A stretch of DNA of 64,000 bases from a virus. Below, in pieces: positions 26,979 through 36,537 of this stretch (within the stretch, counting starts at the first letter, position 1; every line of letters begins with the position of its first letter). Location of the stretch: positions 1 to 64,000 of IMG/VR virus record IMGVR_UViG_3300044695_006284, one strand, 5' to 3'. Under the pieces are notes generated by a model that ran no database searches, was not told where the DNA came from, and was given only the letters and a program-made list of their open reading frames with translations. Both the position numbers and the translations under genes were made by a program.

Positions 26979-28718
26979 ATGGCAACAGTAAATAAAAACT
27001 TTAGAATTAAAAATGGGCTTATCGTTGAAGGTGGCACCGCTACCGTTGGTGGTTTTGGTGTATTAACAAAAGCCCAAGCAGACCAAGACTACATTGTAAG
27101 TCTTATTGGTGGTACAGCGACCTCAGCTAACGAAGCTAACAAGGTTGTAAAGCGTGACGCCAATGGAAACTTTGCTGCAGGAACAATTACTGCAACATTT
27201 GTTGGTAACGTAACAGGTACTGTTTCAAGCCTTTCAAATCATGACACGGACGACCTTGCAGAGGGTTCAAACCTTTACTTTACAAATGCTCGTGCACTTT
27301 CAGCAACAGCAGCAGCATACGATGCAGCAGGATCAGCAGCAGGAGCTCAATCAGCAGCCATTTCAGCAGCAGCATCAGATGCTACAACAAAGGCCAACGC
27401 AGCACAGTCAGCAGCTATCTCAGCAGCAGCAACAGATGCTACTACAAAAGCTAACGCAGCTCAAGCAGCAGCAGAAGCAACTGCAGCATCAGATGCAACA
27501 TCTAAGGCTAACGCAGCCCAAGCAGCAGCAGAAGCAACTGCAGCAGGAGACGCTACTACAAAGGCTAACGCAGCCCAAGCAGCAGCTATCTCAGCAGCAG
27601 CAGCAGACGCTACTACAAAGGCAGCAACAGCTAAGTCAGAAGCAATCTCAGCAGCAGCAGCAGACGCTACTACAAAGGCAGACGCAGCTCAAGCAGCAGC
27701 AATTTCAGCAGCAGCAACAGCAGCAGGCTCAGCAATTTCAAGTGCAATTTCAACAGAAGTTACAAATCGAAATACAGCAATTGCAAATGCTGTAGATAAT
27801 CTTGTTGATGGCGCTCCAGCACTTCTTAACACATTAAATGAATTAGCAGCAGCTATTAACGACGATGCTAATTATACAACAACTATTACAACAGCTTTAG
27901 GAACAAAAGCACCACTTGCTTCACCAGCACTTACTGGTACACCTACAGCACCTACTGCAGAAGCAGATACCAATACAACTCAGATTGCAACTACAGCATT
28001 TGCTAAAGGTGAAGCAGACGCAGCTCAAGCAGCAGCAGAAGCAACTGCAGCATCAGATGCAACATCTAAGGCTAACGCAGCTCAAGCAGCAGCAGAAGCA
28101 ACTGCAGCAGGAGACGCTACTACAAAGGCTAACGCAGCCCAAGCAGCAGCTATCTCAGCAGCAGCAACAGACGCTACTACAAAGGCTAACGCAGCCCAAG
28201 CAGCAGCTATCTCAGCAGCAGCAACAGACGCTACTACAAAGGCTAACGCAGCCCAAGCAGCAGCTATCTCAGCAGCAGCATCAGATGCAACATCTAAGGC
28301 TAACGCAGCTCAAGCAGCAGCAGAAGCAACTGCAGCAGCAGCTAATACAGCACAGCAAGATGGAACTACAGCATTTACAGCAATTAATTACAACTCTGTT
28401 GCAAAGCAAGTTGCAGCAACAACTGGAAACATTGCAGTAGCAGCAGAAACAACAGCTATCGCTTGGGCAGCAGCAGATTACAGAAGCGCTAAGCTTGTAG
28501 TTAAGGTAAAGAACGGTGTTCATACACAGGTATCAGACCTAGTAGTAACACTAGACACTGCAAATAACGTAGCAGTTTCTGAATATGGAATTACATATTC
28601 AAACGGAACAGAGTTGGCTGCAGTCACAGCAGATTATTCTGGATCAGATGTAAGAATTAGAGTAACACCAGCAAACGCTAACACAGAAGTTGTCGTTGTT
28701 GGAACACTAATTAAATAA
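26979..28718 (+). CDS. Long tail fibre with Ala-rich coiled-coil repeats
   Basis: 579 residues. A fibre N-terminus (NKNFRIKNGLIVEGGTATVG) leads to two blocks of 19-residue Ala-rich repeats (about 115-250 and 345-455, AISAAATDATTKANAAQAA type), with a globular segment between (DGAPALLNTLNELAAAINDD) shared with the 22642 and 29207 genes, and a C-terminal beta domain. Probably an elongated trimer. Confidence 0.8.
   Translation: MATVNKNFRIKNGLIVEGGTATVGGFGVLTKAQADQDYIVSLIGGTATSANEANKVVKRDANGNFAAGTITATFVGNVTGTVSSLSNHDTDDLAEGSNLYFTNARALSATAAAYDAAGSAAGAQSAAISAAASDATTKANAAQSAAISAAATDATTKANAAQAAAEATAASDATSKANAAQAAAEATAAGDATTKANAAQAAAISAAAADATTKAATAKSEAISAAAADATTKADAAQAAAISAAATAAGSAISSAISTEVTNRNTAIANAVDNLVDGAPALLNTLNELAAAINDDANYTTTITTALGTKAPLASPALTGTPTAPTAEADTNTTQIATTAFAKGEADAAQAAAEATAASDATSKANAAQAAAEATAAGDATTKANAAQAAAISAAATDATTKANAAQAAAISAAATDATTKANAAQAAAISAAASDATSKANAAQAAAEATAAAANTAQQDGTTAFTAINYNSVAKQVAATTGNIAVAAETTAIAWAAADYRSAKLVVKVKNGVHTQVSDLVVTLDTANNVAVSEYGITYSNGTELAAVTADYSGSDVRIRVTPANANTEVVVVGTLIK
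27310..28350 (+). repeat. 57-bp Ala-rich coding repeats
   Basis: Many copies of a 57-bp unit encoding 19 Ala-rich residues, in two blocks. Related units lie at about 23170-23460 in another fibre gene, giving long homology for recombination between genes. Confidence 0.85.
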
Positions 28719-28730
28719 TTTAATAAAGGT

Positions 28731-28763
28731 TTTGGGGGGTTCCTTAAAAATCCCCCACAAAAA
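28731..28763. terminator. G/C-run hairpin between fibre genes
   Basis: TTTTGGGGG pairs with CCCCC-(AC)-AAAA across a 12-nt loop. No T-run follows on the + strand; on the minus strand TTGTTTTTG lies on the 5' side. A weak terminator or attenuator. Confidence 0.35.
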
Positions 28764-28787
28764 CAATTAGGGGATATGTGAACTTAA

Positions 28788-29153
28788 ATGGCAACAGTAG
28801 ATAAGAATTTTAAAGTAAAGAATGGACTCAATGTCGCAGGAACTGCCACATTTGGGTCTAATGTCGTTTTAGGCGAAACACCCCTTAGATTTGATACAGC
28901 AACAAATAAACTACAAATTCAGCTAAACGGAACATGGGTTCCAATAGCTTTTAATTCAGAAATTCCAGATCAAAGTACACAGGTGAGTTTTATGGATATT
29001 GGACTAGCTATTGATTATAATGGCCAGCCAATATATACAGTACAAGGAAACGGAGTTGTTCCTGAAGCAACAAGCAAATTCCTAGATGGAGGGTCACCGT
29101 CTTCTACAGATGCTGACGTTTCAATGGTTTTTGACTCTGGAGTTATATCTTAA
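28788..29153 (+). CDS. Short fibre protein
   Basis: 121 residues. VDKNFKVKNGLNVAGTATFG repeats the N-terminal module of the preceding fibre, followed by LRFDTATNKLQIQLNGTWV. The C-terminus is acidic and ends abruptly, so it may be an adaptor or a truncated fibre paralogue. Confidence 0.7.
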   Translation: MATVDKNFKVKNGLNVAGTATFGSNVVLGETPLRFDTATNKLQIQLNGTWVPIAFNSEIPDQSTQVSFMDIGLAIDYNGQPIYTVQGNGVVPEATSKFLDGGSPSSTDADVSMVFDSGVIS

Positions 29154-29206
29154 AGCATTAAGTGATACAATAAGCAGTATAAATAAAACATATAAGGGGT
29201 AAAAAA

Positions 29207-31861
29207 ATGGCAACAGTAAGATTGCAGTTAAGAAGAGGTCTAGCAGATGATTGGTTTGATGCTAACCCAACACTAGCAGCTGGAGAAATTGGTATTGAGA
29301 CAGATACTAATACTTTTAAATTTGGAGATGGAAACACTCCTTGGAATTCACTTGAATATGCTCTCTCAGGCACAGTAGATGACTATATTCCTCTAAGCAC
29401 AAAGGCACAAGCAGGCGGAGTTGCTTCACTTGATAATTCTGGCTTTGTTCCAGTATCTCAACTGCCACCCCTTGCAAAGGTTACTGTTAGTGCAGTTGCA
29501 AACTCAGCAGCGAGACTAGCTCTTACAGCAGAGGCTGGAGATATTGCAATTCAAGCAGACAACGGACAGTCATATGTTCTTGCATCATCACCAGCATCAA
29601 CAGATGGAAACTGGCGAGCACTAGTTGGTTCAGAAGCTGTTGTAGATACAGTAGAGTCAGCATTAATTGCTGGAATAGGATTAGACAAGACTTATGACGA
29701 TGCATCTGGAACAATTACAATTGATATTGATTCAACAGTTGCAACTAAGACATATGCTGATCAAGCGGTATCAGCAGAAGCAGCATTTAGAGTATCAGGC
29801 GACTCAGGTTCAGTATCAACTGCAGCAGCAGATGCTACAGCTAAAGCTAACGCAGCTCAAGCAGCAGCAGCATCAGCACTTTCAGCACACAATGCTGTAA
29901 CAACAAACGTTCACGGAATTGAAGATACAAGCATACTTGTAACAACAACAGGAACACAAACTCTTCTTTCAAAATCTCTTACATCTCCACAGATGACAGG
30001 AGTTCCAGTTGCTCCAACAGCAACTGCTGGTACAGACACTACTCAAGTTGCAACAACAGCATTCGTACAAGATGCAATTGAGTTGGTAGTTGGCGCAGCT
30101 CCAGCAGCACTAAATACTTTAGCAGAAATCGCAACATCACTAGCTAATAATGCAGATTTATCTGGAACACTAACATCATCTATTTCTGGAAAAGTTGCAA
30201 AATCTGGAGACACTATGTCTGGTGTACTAGACATGGGTTCAAACAAGATCACATCTTTATCTACTCCAACAGCAAATTCTGATGCATCAACAAAAGCTTA
30301 TGTTGATTCAGAAATTACAAGAGTTGGCTCTGGAATATTGCAAGAGCACAATGCTGTAACAACAAGTGTTCATGGAATTACAAATACAGCAAATTTAGTA
30401 TACACTAATGATGCAAGACTAACAGACTCAAGAAATCCAATTGATAATTCTGTAGCAACAGCATCACTACAAAATGATTCCGTAACACTTGCTAAAATTG
30501 CAGATAGTGCAGTAACAACTGCTAAAATTAACAATAGCGCAGTTACATCTGATAAAATTGCAGATGGTTCAGTTACAACTGCAAAAATTGCAGATGGTGC
30601 AGTTACAGCTGCAAAAATTGCAGCAGGAGCAGTAGAAACCGTAAACCTTGCAGATCTATCTGTAACAACAAGCAAGATTGAAAACAATGGAGTAACAACA
30701 TCTAAAGTTTTAGATGGCTCAATTACTGTTGATAAATTGTCAGCAGATTCTGTAACAACATTAAAAATATCTGATCTTTCAGTAACAAATTCAAAACTTG
30801 CTGAAAATGCAGTAACAGAAGGCAAAATATCTGGTGCATCTGTAACAACTTCAAAAATTGCAGATGATGCAGTTACAACTGCAAAGATTGCAGATTCAAA
30901 TATTACTACTGCTAAAATTAACAATGATGCAGTAACATCTGACAAAATTGCATCACTTGCTGTAACAGCTGACAAAATTGGATCACTTGCTGTAACAGAA
31001 GGAAAGATTGCAGATTCAGCAGTTACAACAGGTAAAATTGCAAACGGAACAATTGTTGATGCAGATGTAAATTCAGCCGCAGCAATTGCTCAGTCAAAGA
31101 TTGACGGCCTTGGAGCAGCACTTGATGCTAAGCTAGCATCTGCAACAGCAGCATCAACATACGCACCAATTGATTCACCAACATTTACTGGAACAGTTGC
31201 TGGTGTTACAAAAGCACACGTAGGCCTTGCAAATGTTGATAATACATCAGATGCATCAAAGCCAGTATCCACAGCACAGGCAACAGCAATTGCTACAGCC
31301 AAATCAGAAGCAATTGCAGATGCAACAGCTCAGGTAAATGCAGTAATTGCATCTGCCCCAGCAGCACTAAACACTCTTGATGAGCTTGCAGCAGCACTTG
31401 GTGATGATGCAAACTTTGCAACAACAGTTACAACTAGTCTTTCATCTAAGGCTCCAATAGCTTCTCCAACATTTACTGGAACAGTAACAGTTGCAGCAGC
31501 AGGAGTAGCATTTACAGATAAAACACAGACACGGGCTGGTGTGCCATCTCTTACAACAATAGCATCAGCAATTTCATCAAACACAACACTTGATGCACTT
31601 GGTACTGACGCTGCAGTAAGAGACTCCCTAATTCCACTATCAGGAGCCGTAGGAATAACATTTGAAGCTACAGGAAATGCTAAATATTCAATCGGTTCTT
31701 CTATAAGCTTCTATCAGTCATCTGGAACAGGTGCAAACTTTATTGAAAGCGGAATTACAATTCTATCTACACCAGGTAGAATTCTTAGAACAACAAATTC
31801 ATCAGTCACAGCAACAAAGGTCGCAGCAACAACTTGGTTGTTAGCTGGAGACTTGAGATAA
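29207..31861 (+). CDS. Long tail fibre with Mtd-like N-terminus and 10-residue repeats
   Basis: 884 residues. LQLRRGLADDWFDANPTLAA (5-24) and FKFGDGNTPW form the same N-terminal domain as in the 22642 gene. About residues 425-625 are decapeptide repeats of SVTTAKIADGA type, known from T4-like short fibres and tail needles as triple beta-helix stretches. An SPTFTGTV-GITKAHVGLANVDNT module and a C-terminal beta tip follow, both shared with the 22642 product. Confidence 0.82.
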   Translation: MATVRLQLRRGLADDWFDANPTLAAGEIGIETDTNTFKFGDGNTPWNSLEYALSGTVDDYIPLSTKAQAGGVASLDNSGFVPVSQLPPLAKVTVSAVANSAARLALTAEAGDIAIQADNGQSYVLASSPASTDGNWRALVGSEAVVDTVESALIAGIGLDKTYDDASGTITIDIDSTVATKTYADQAVSAEAAFRVSGDSGSVSTAAADATAKANAAQAAAASALSAHNAVTTNVHGIEDTSILVTTTGTQTLLSKSLTSPQMTGVPVAPTATAGTDTTQVATTAFVQDAIELVVGAAPAALNTLAEIATSLANNADLSGTLTSSISGKVAKSGDTMSGVLDMGSNKITSLSTPTANSDASTKAYVDSEITRVGSGILQEHNAVTTSVHGITNTANLVYTNDARLTDSRNPIDNSVATASLQNDSVTLAKIADSAVTTAKINNSAVTSDKIADGSVTTAKIADGAVTAAKIAAGAVETVNLADLSVTTSKIENNGVTTSKVLDGSITVDKLSADSVTTLKISDLSVTNSKLAENAVTEGKISGASVTTSKIADDAVTTAKIADSNITTAKINNDAVTSDKIASLAVTADKIGSLAVTEGKIADSAVTTGKIANGTIVDADVNSAAAIAQSKIDGLGAALDAKLASATAASTYAPIDSPTFTGTVAGVTKAHVGLANVDNTSDASKPVSTAQATAIATAKSEAIADATAQVNAVIASAPAALNTLDELAAALGDDANFATTVTTSLSSKAPIASPTFTGTVTVAAAGVAFTDKTQTRAGVPSLTTIASAISSNTTLDALGTDAAVRDSLIPLSGAVGITFEATGNAKYSIGSSISFYQSSGTGANFIESGITILSTPGRILRTTNSSVTATKVAATTWLLAGDLR

Positions 31862-31881
31862 TAGGAAATAGGGGATAAAAA

Positions 31882-33276
31882 ATGTCAAAGAATATAGGTA
31901 GAAGAGCATCTGCTCAGGATAACTTTACTGGTCCAGGACCAGTAACTAATCTGACGGCCACAAATGTACCAGCAGGACGTGCATTTAATAATGGTAGAAT
32001 TGATCTGTCTTGGACAAATCCTACATCTGCTAACACTCCAGATGGATATAAAGTTTTTAGAGGTGGAGTAGAAATTGCAACTGTTGCACATCCGACAAAC
32101 ACTTTTTCTAATACTGGATTAACTTCAGCCACTCTATTTTCATATACCGTTAAGTCTTATGACGCTTACGGAACATCTGTAGATTCAAATACAGCTACAG
32201 CTACAGCTACAACAATTCCAGCAGATATGGTTGCTCCAACTGCAACAGCTGGTGTTAACGAAGACACTATAACTTGGTCAGCTCCAGCAACTGGTGGATC
32301 TAATATAACACTTTACAGATGGACATCAACTGATTCAAAAACTGGAACATTCCCTGCAGGTACTACATCAGGAGTAATTACACAAGAAGCAAACACATCG
32401 CAAAGCTATCAGATTAGAGCAGAAAATGATAATGGAGCAGCTACAAATTACTCAGCATTTTCAAGTAACGTAACAACACAGGCACCAGCCTTCTTCGGTC
32501 CGCCTGCATTCTTTGCTCCGCCAGGATTCTTTGGCCCACCTTCATTCTTTGCTCCGCCAGGATTCTTTGGCCCACCCTCATTCTTTGCTCCGCCAGGATT
32601 CTTTGGACCTCCAGGATTCTTCGGTCCTCCAGGATTCTTCGGTCCTCCAGGATTCTTCGGTCCTCCAGGATTCTTTGGACCTCCAGGATTCTTCGGTCCT
32701 CCAGGATTTGGCGGGTATACCCCAAAGAGCGTTGGAGTAAATACTCTTATAAGAACCGTTGATGGGCTAGTTACTAGCGGACAGCTAGAAATTGGAGATC
32801 AAGTTTTATCTCTTTCAATACCTGGGATACCAGATAACTTTAGAGAGCTAAACTCAAACAATCAGTATGGAATTTATTCAGACTACATTTTTTCTGAAGA
32901 AAGTATAAATAATGCCGTAGAAGCTGTATCAACAGTTGTAGGTAAAGAGCTACATACATCAGAAGGTGCTGTTGCAATAAATGGAGACATTTACTCTGTA
33001 ACACACTGGATCTTAATTAAAAGAAATGGTGAAATTAAAACTGTAAACGTTACAGACGTACTTGAATCTGATCTAATATATAACTATCAGACCAAAGACT
33101 TTGTTGCCATTGAAACTTTTGAGATCAATAATGAAATAGCTATTCAGGTATATTCTATTAACACAGAGCCAATAGACTTTTATTTCACAGAAAATGGATT
33201 AACATTTGACGCACACGCTGTAACAGCGGAACTACCTGGACTAATCGGAGATCCAGATGGACCAGGACCACTTTAA
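31882..33276 (+). CDS. FN3-domain protein with PPGFFGPP repeats and Hint domain
   Basis: 464 residues. Two fibronectin type III-like domains (about 15-110 and 115-195) are followed by Pro/Phe-rich repeats of the GFFGPP type (about 198-275). A Hint domain runs from S283 ([24 protein letters not shown]) to about residue 447 ([16 protein letters not shown]). Compared with the Hint at 24180, the first nucleophile is Ser instead of Cys and the terminal His-Asn is His-Ala, so C-terminal cleavage should be impaired. The repeats are prime candidates for prolyl hydroxylation by the neighbouring oxygenases (inference). Confidence 0.8.
   Translation: MSKNIGRRASAQDNFTGPGPVTNLTATNVPAGRAFNNGRIDLSWTNPTSANTPDGYKVFRGGVEIATVAHPTNTFSNTGLTSATLFSYTVKSYDAYGTSVDSNTATATATTIPADMVAPTATAGVNEDTITWSAPATGGSNITLYRWTSTDSKTGTFPAGTTSGVITQEANTSQSYQIRAENDNGAATNYSAFSSNVTTQAPAFFGPPAFFAPPGFFGPPSFFAPPGFFGPPSFFAPPGFFGPPGFFGPPGFFGPPGFFGPPGFFGPPGFFGPPGFGGYTPKSVGVNTLIRTVDGLVTSGQLEIGDQVLSLSIPGIPDNFRELNSNNQYGIYSDYIFSEESINNAVEAVSTVVGKELHTSEGAVAINGDIYSVTHWILIKRNGEIKTVNVTDVLESDLIYNYQTKDFVAIETFEINNEIAIQVYSINTEPIDFYFTENGLTFDAHAVTAELPGLIGDPDGPGPL
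32490..32710 (+). repeat. 18-bp and 36-bp GFFGPP coding repeats
   Basis: Tandem units encoding PPGFFGPP, with variants PPSFF and FFAPP, repeat about a dozen times at 18-bp steps. Codon choice alternates (GGTCCT, GGCCCA), implying selection on protein sequence. Confidence 0.9.
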
Positions 33277-33284
33277 GACAAGTC

Positions 33285-33830
33285 TTGAAATTCATAGCAC
33301 TTGATGCTGAAAAGGAGATAGTAAAACCTATCTCCTATCAGTCTTTCCCAGAAGACTTATATCGAGAAGGAGTTTGGGGGCATTTTGCCTTTATAGAAGA
33401 TTCCGAAATAAACATAAGGGTAATTTGCTCTGCCTATAATTCAGATAGATATAAGCCAGGAACGGTTGTTGTTTCGAATAAAGTATTTAATGAGTTTCCT
33501 ATTGCTCAAAGCTCATGGAGTATGGATAATAATATAAACAGGATGTACGTTGATCCATTTTATAGAAGTAAAAAAATAGCTACATATAGTGTTATAACTA
33601 ACGACATGCTTGCACAAAAGCTTGGTCATGAAATATGGTCCGAGATATATTCTTCTAAAAACTCTGGAGGAACCGTAGCTGGAGATCAATTATACAATAA
33701 AATTTATGACCTAGGCTTTGAAGAAAAAAAAGTAAAAATTGATTTAAATGATATTTACTCGTATAGAAATTTTTCTTACCCAGTAAACTATATAGACAAA
33801 AGGATTGTTTATGATGAAACAGCTATCTAG
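33285..33830 (+). CDS. GNAT family N-acetyltransferase
   Basis: 181 residues from a TTG. The acetyl-CoA binding region MYVDPFYRSKKIATYSVI (about 85-102) and the terminal LYNKIYDLGFEEK (about 135-147) follow the GNAT pattern of motif A and the lYerlGF segment. Substrate unknown; its location among fibre and oxygenase genes suggests protein or surface modification. It overlaps the next gene by about 20 bp. Confidence 0.68.
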   Translation: MKFIALDAEKEIVKPISYQSFPEDLYREGVWGHFAFIEDSEINIRVICSAYNSDRYKPGTVVVSNKVFNEFPIAQSSWSMDNNINRMYVDPFYRSKKIATYSVITNDMLAQKLGHEIWSEIYSSKNSGGTVAGDQLYNKIYDLGFEEKKVKIDLNDIYSYRNFSYPVNYIDKRIVYDETAI

Positions 33831-34386
33831 CAAAACAAATTTTATTAAAAAAGAAGTAGACTTTAAATTTAATTTTGATAACGTCAAGGATACTGTTTAT
33901 AAAAAAGATGAATTGTATAGGGTAGAAAATGGCGAGCTTGTAAAGTATGATGAGGTATATTTTCATTCAAAAAATATTTTTTCAACATATTCTACGGAAG
34001 TTTATAATTTATATTTAAATATATCAAAGGTTTTACAAGAGGCCTGCAAAGAATATGAAATAGCTAAAGATTTTCAAAAGTATATGATATATGGAAAAGT
34101 TGTTGAGTATGGAGAAAAAACAAATACTCTATGGTATGATTTCCCAGGAATAGATAAGCCACAAATGCATGGATTTTTTCTATTTAATAATAAATATAAC
34201 GTTTCTTTTAAAAATAAAGATATTATACAATCTATAGAGGTGGATAAAAATACAATAATTTTAAATAAACCTACAGATCTAATAAATATAAAGACAGATA
34301 AAGAGTGCGCTGCAATAGAGTTTTACATTTTTCCCAATAAAATGCTAAAGCATAATGAGCCAGGCGTATGGATTCCAATTTTGTAA
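33811..34386 (+). CDS. Unidentified protein in the modification cluster
   Basis: 191 residues from the ATG at 33811, which follows AAAAGGA. A helical N-terminal half and a beta-rich C-terminal half (MHGFFLFNNKYNVSFKNKDI and following strands) give a layout like the oxygenases, but no H-x-D pair or distal His pattern can be placed. It may be a cupin-like or strongly decayed relative. Function not assigned. Confidence 0.55.
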   Translation: MMKQLSSKTNFIKKEVDFKFNFDNVKDTVYKKDELYRVENGELVKYDEVYFHSKNIFSTYSTEVYNLYLNISKVLQEACKEYEIAKDFQKYMIYGKVVEYGEKTNTLWYDFPGIDKPQMHGFFLFNNKYNVSFKNKDIIQSIEVDKNTIILNKPTDLINIKTDKECAAIEFYIFPNKMLKHNEPGVWIPIL

Positions 34387-34419
34387 CAAAAATGATACAA
34401 TATATAAAAAGGAGATAAA

Positions 34420-35118
34420 ATGTTACTACAGCCAGAATACTTAGCAACAGGGATAGTTGTGTATAGAAATGCATTTAGCCCTGAAAAAAAATATATAGAA
34501 AGACTTGAAAATGCATTAGGGTCAGAAAGCAATACAACGCATAGTTGGAATGAAGCCTACACTGGATATGGTTCTAAAAACTTAAAGTATAGAGATTGTG
34601 TAGATTATAAGATAAAGTATAATAGCGATAATTCCATAACAACACATTCAAGAAATATAAAAGAGTCGGAGCAAAACGAGTTAGATAAAGACTTGATTAG
34701 TATTTGGCAAGATGCATATGATGAACAACTTCCTTGTGTAGATCAATATAGACAAATGTTTAATCTTGCACCACTAAAATACTGGGAAGCAATGAATTTT
34801 ATTAGATATAATGAAGGCCAACATTTCCAAGTTCACTCTGATCATGGATACTCTTACACATGTGTTCTATCCTTAGTTGGTTACTTAAATGATGACTACG
34901 AAGGTGGAGAGCTTCATTTTGATAAACTAAATCTAACAATAAAGCCCAAAGCTGGAGACCTATATCTATTCCCGTCTTCATATGTTTATTCTCATGCTGC
35001 TATGCCAGTAACAAAGGGCACTAAGTACTCTGTGGTTACAATGCTTGACTATCTTGAAACAGCGCATACCCCAGAATATCGTGCAATAGAAAAACAATAT
35101 TCTACAAACTTGTTATAA
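34420..35118 (+). CDS. 2OG-Fe(II) oxygenase
   Basis: 232 residues. The iron site is H139-S-D141 (FQVHSDHG) and H192 (YSHAAM), with the 2-oxoglutarate anchor K202 (TKYSVV). The core LNDDYEGGELHF (156-167) followed by TIKPKAGDLYLFPS is the prolyl-4-hydroxylase-like signature. GGAG precedes the ATG, and TGA-TACAAT at 34393-34401 may be a promoter. First of a run of five intact copies. Confidence 0.87.
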   Translation: MLLQPEYLATGIVVYRNAFSPEKKYIERLENALGSESNTTHSWNEAYTGYGSKNLKYRDCVDYKIKYNSDNSITTHSRNIKESEQNELDKDLISIWQDAYDEQLPCVDQYRQMFNLAPLKYWEAMNFIRYNEGQHFQVHSDHGYSYTCVLSLVGYLNDDYEGGELHFDKLNLTIKPKAGDLYLFPSSYVYSHAAMPVTKGTKYSVVTMLDYLETAHTPEYRAIEKQYSTNLL

Positions 35119-35131
35119 TAGTAATTAGTAA

Positions 35132-35824
35132 ATGCCTAAGATAACATTTCATTCCAATAGAGTATATAACAAAAGCAAAGATGTGCTTGGTCCTAGTCCT
35201 GCTAAAAAAGAAGTTCCAGAATGGTTTTCTGAATCAAGCAGATACTGGTTTCCAGAGTCAAAAGATTCTCTTTCCTTTAAGGCATGCCCAGCACTTGTAG
35301 ATGTTTTTGTATCTGGGTATATGCTCAAAACACCATGCGACATATACTTTGCCAAAGATTCTTCAGGTACAACTGTTCAGGTTACAGAACCAGGTTATGA
35401 AGATTTTTGTGGAGCTCGTCCAGACATGGTTGGGTTTCCAAAACCACATGGATTTGATAAACATTTTCACTGGTACCCAAATTGGATGCCAGGATTAGAT
35501 CCAGGATATAGCGCTCTTTATGTTAGCCCAATGAATCGATTTGATCTTCCATTCATTACTATTTCTGGTATAATTGATAACGACAGGATGAATACCCCTG
35601 GGCTTATGCCATTTTTTCTTAAAGATGGGTTTGAAGGTTTAGTTCCGAAAGGCACACCGTTTGTTCAAATTTTTCCTTTTAAGAGAGAAGAGTGGGACTC
35701 AGAAGAAAAAATGTATACTATTGAAGAGATTTATGATAGGCATAACTATCAGGCAAATATGTTTAGGGTGCCAGAAGGCGGAGCATATAAGAAAAAAATT
35801 TGGTCCAGGAAGAGGTATGACTAA
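35132..35824 (+). CDS. DUF6065-like protein
   Basis: 230 residues. The opening part (SPAKKEVPEWF), Trp-rich strands and PFVQIFPFKREEW resemble DUF6065-type proteins that I recall next to hydroxylase genes in cyanophages and other aquatic phages. A beta-rich cupin-like fold is likely. Biochemical role not established; the setting suggests it acts with the oxygenases. Confidence 0.6.
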   Translation: MPKITFHSNRVYNKSKDVLGPSPAKKEVPEWFSESSRYWFPESKDSLSFKACPALVDVFVSGYMLKTPCDIYFAKDSSGTTVQVTEPGYEDFCGARPDMVGFPKPHGFDKHFHWYPNWMPGLDPGYSALYVSPMNRFDLPFITISGIIDNDRMNTPGLMPFFLKDGFEGLVPKGTPFVQIFPFKREEWDSEEKMYTIEEIYDRHNYQANMFRVPEGGAYKKKIWSRKRYD

Positions 35825-35826
35825 AA

Positions 35827-36537
35827 ATGAAACATGACACAAGTAATAACATAGCAAACTTTAATGCTAAATCGATAACCCCATCTGGATTTTTTGGTAA
35901 ATCTGAAAAAAATATTGTAGAAGTAGAAAATTTTTTAAACGAAGAAGAAATAAAAATAATGATGGAGTTTTCAGAAAACAATTCATCATTTGATAAAACA
36001 GAAACAGAATACAATGAAAATGGAACACTTATATACCAGTCAGATGTTTGGGTAAATAGAGTTGTAACTGGAGACTCATTTGGAGATAGCAATCAGCATG
36101 TTCTGGATTTGCTTTTAGATCTAAGGTCTAGATTTCAAAAAATAATTGAGTCTTTTTTTAATGTAGAGGTTATTCCTACTGGTCCAGCATGTGTCAGGTG
36201 GCCAGTTGGAGCCAGACAGGAACCTCATGCAGACAAAGAACTTCATGAGGGCCCAGACAAAGGCACACCCAACGCATTCCCTTGGTATGACCTAGGAACT
36301 GTATTTTATTATAACGATAACTATGTTGGTGGAGAACTTTATTTTCCACTTCAAGGAATAGAGTTTAAGCCTAAAGCTGGGGCAGCTTATTTTTTCCCAG
36401 GTGACATGAATTATATACATGGGGTAAGGCCAATTGTTTCTGGTTGCAGATACACATCTCCATTTTTCTGGACAATAAAAACATTGCCAGAAAAGTATGA
36501 CGGACCGAAGGATTTTGTGAGAAATGATTATATCTAA
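35827..36537 (+). CDS. 2OG-Fe(II) oxygenase
   Basis: 236 residues. Iron ligands H134-A-D136 (EPHADKE) and H198 (YIHGVRP), anchor R208 (CRYTSPFFW). The core YNDNYVGGELYF is retained. N-terminal half VENFLNEEEIKIMMEF matches the start of prolyl-4-hydroxylase-like domains. It overlaps the next gene by 14 bp. Confidence 0.87.
   Translation: MKHDTSNNIANFNAKSITPSGFFGKSEKNIVEVENFLNEEEIKIMMEFSENNSSFDKTETEYNENGTLIYQSDVWVNRVVTGDSFGDSNQHVLDLLLDLRSRFQKIIESFFNVEVIPTGPACVRWPVGARQEPHADKELHEGPDKGTPNAFPWYDLGTVFYYNDNYVGGELYFPLQGIEFKPKAGAAYFFPGDMNYIHGVRPIVSGCRYTSPFFWTIKTLPEKYDGPKDFVRNDYI

Noticed and set aside
27241-28440. Gln-rich frames on the + strand in the 27-28 kb region
   Set aside because: They are out-of-frame readings of GCAGCA repeats that encode the Ala-rich fibre shaft in the correct frame.
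21025-31584. Long minus-strand frames opposite the fibre genes (for example 21025-21612 and 30370-30975)
   Set aside because: They are antisense shadows of repetitive Thr/Ala/Val-rich fibre coding sequence and have no ribosome binding sites or domain features.
33811-34386. Assigning the 33811 product as a 2OG oxygenase
   Set aside because: The layout is similar but no H-x-D and distal His pattern can be placed, so it is left as unidentified.
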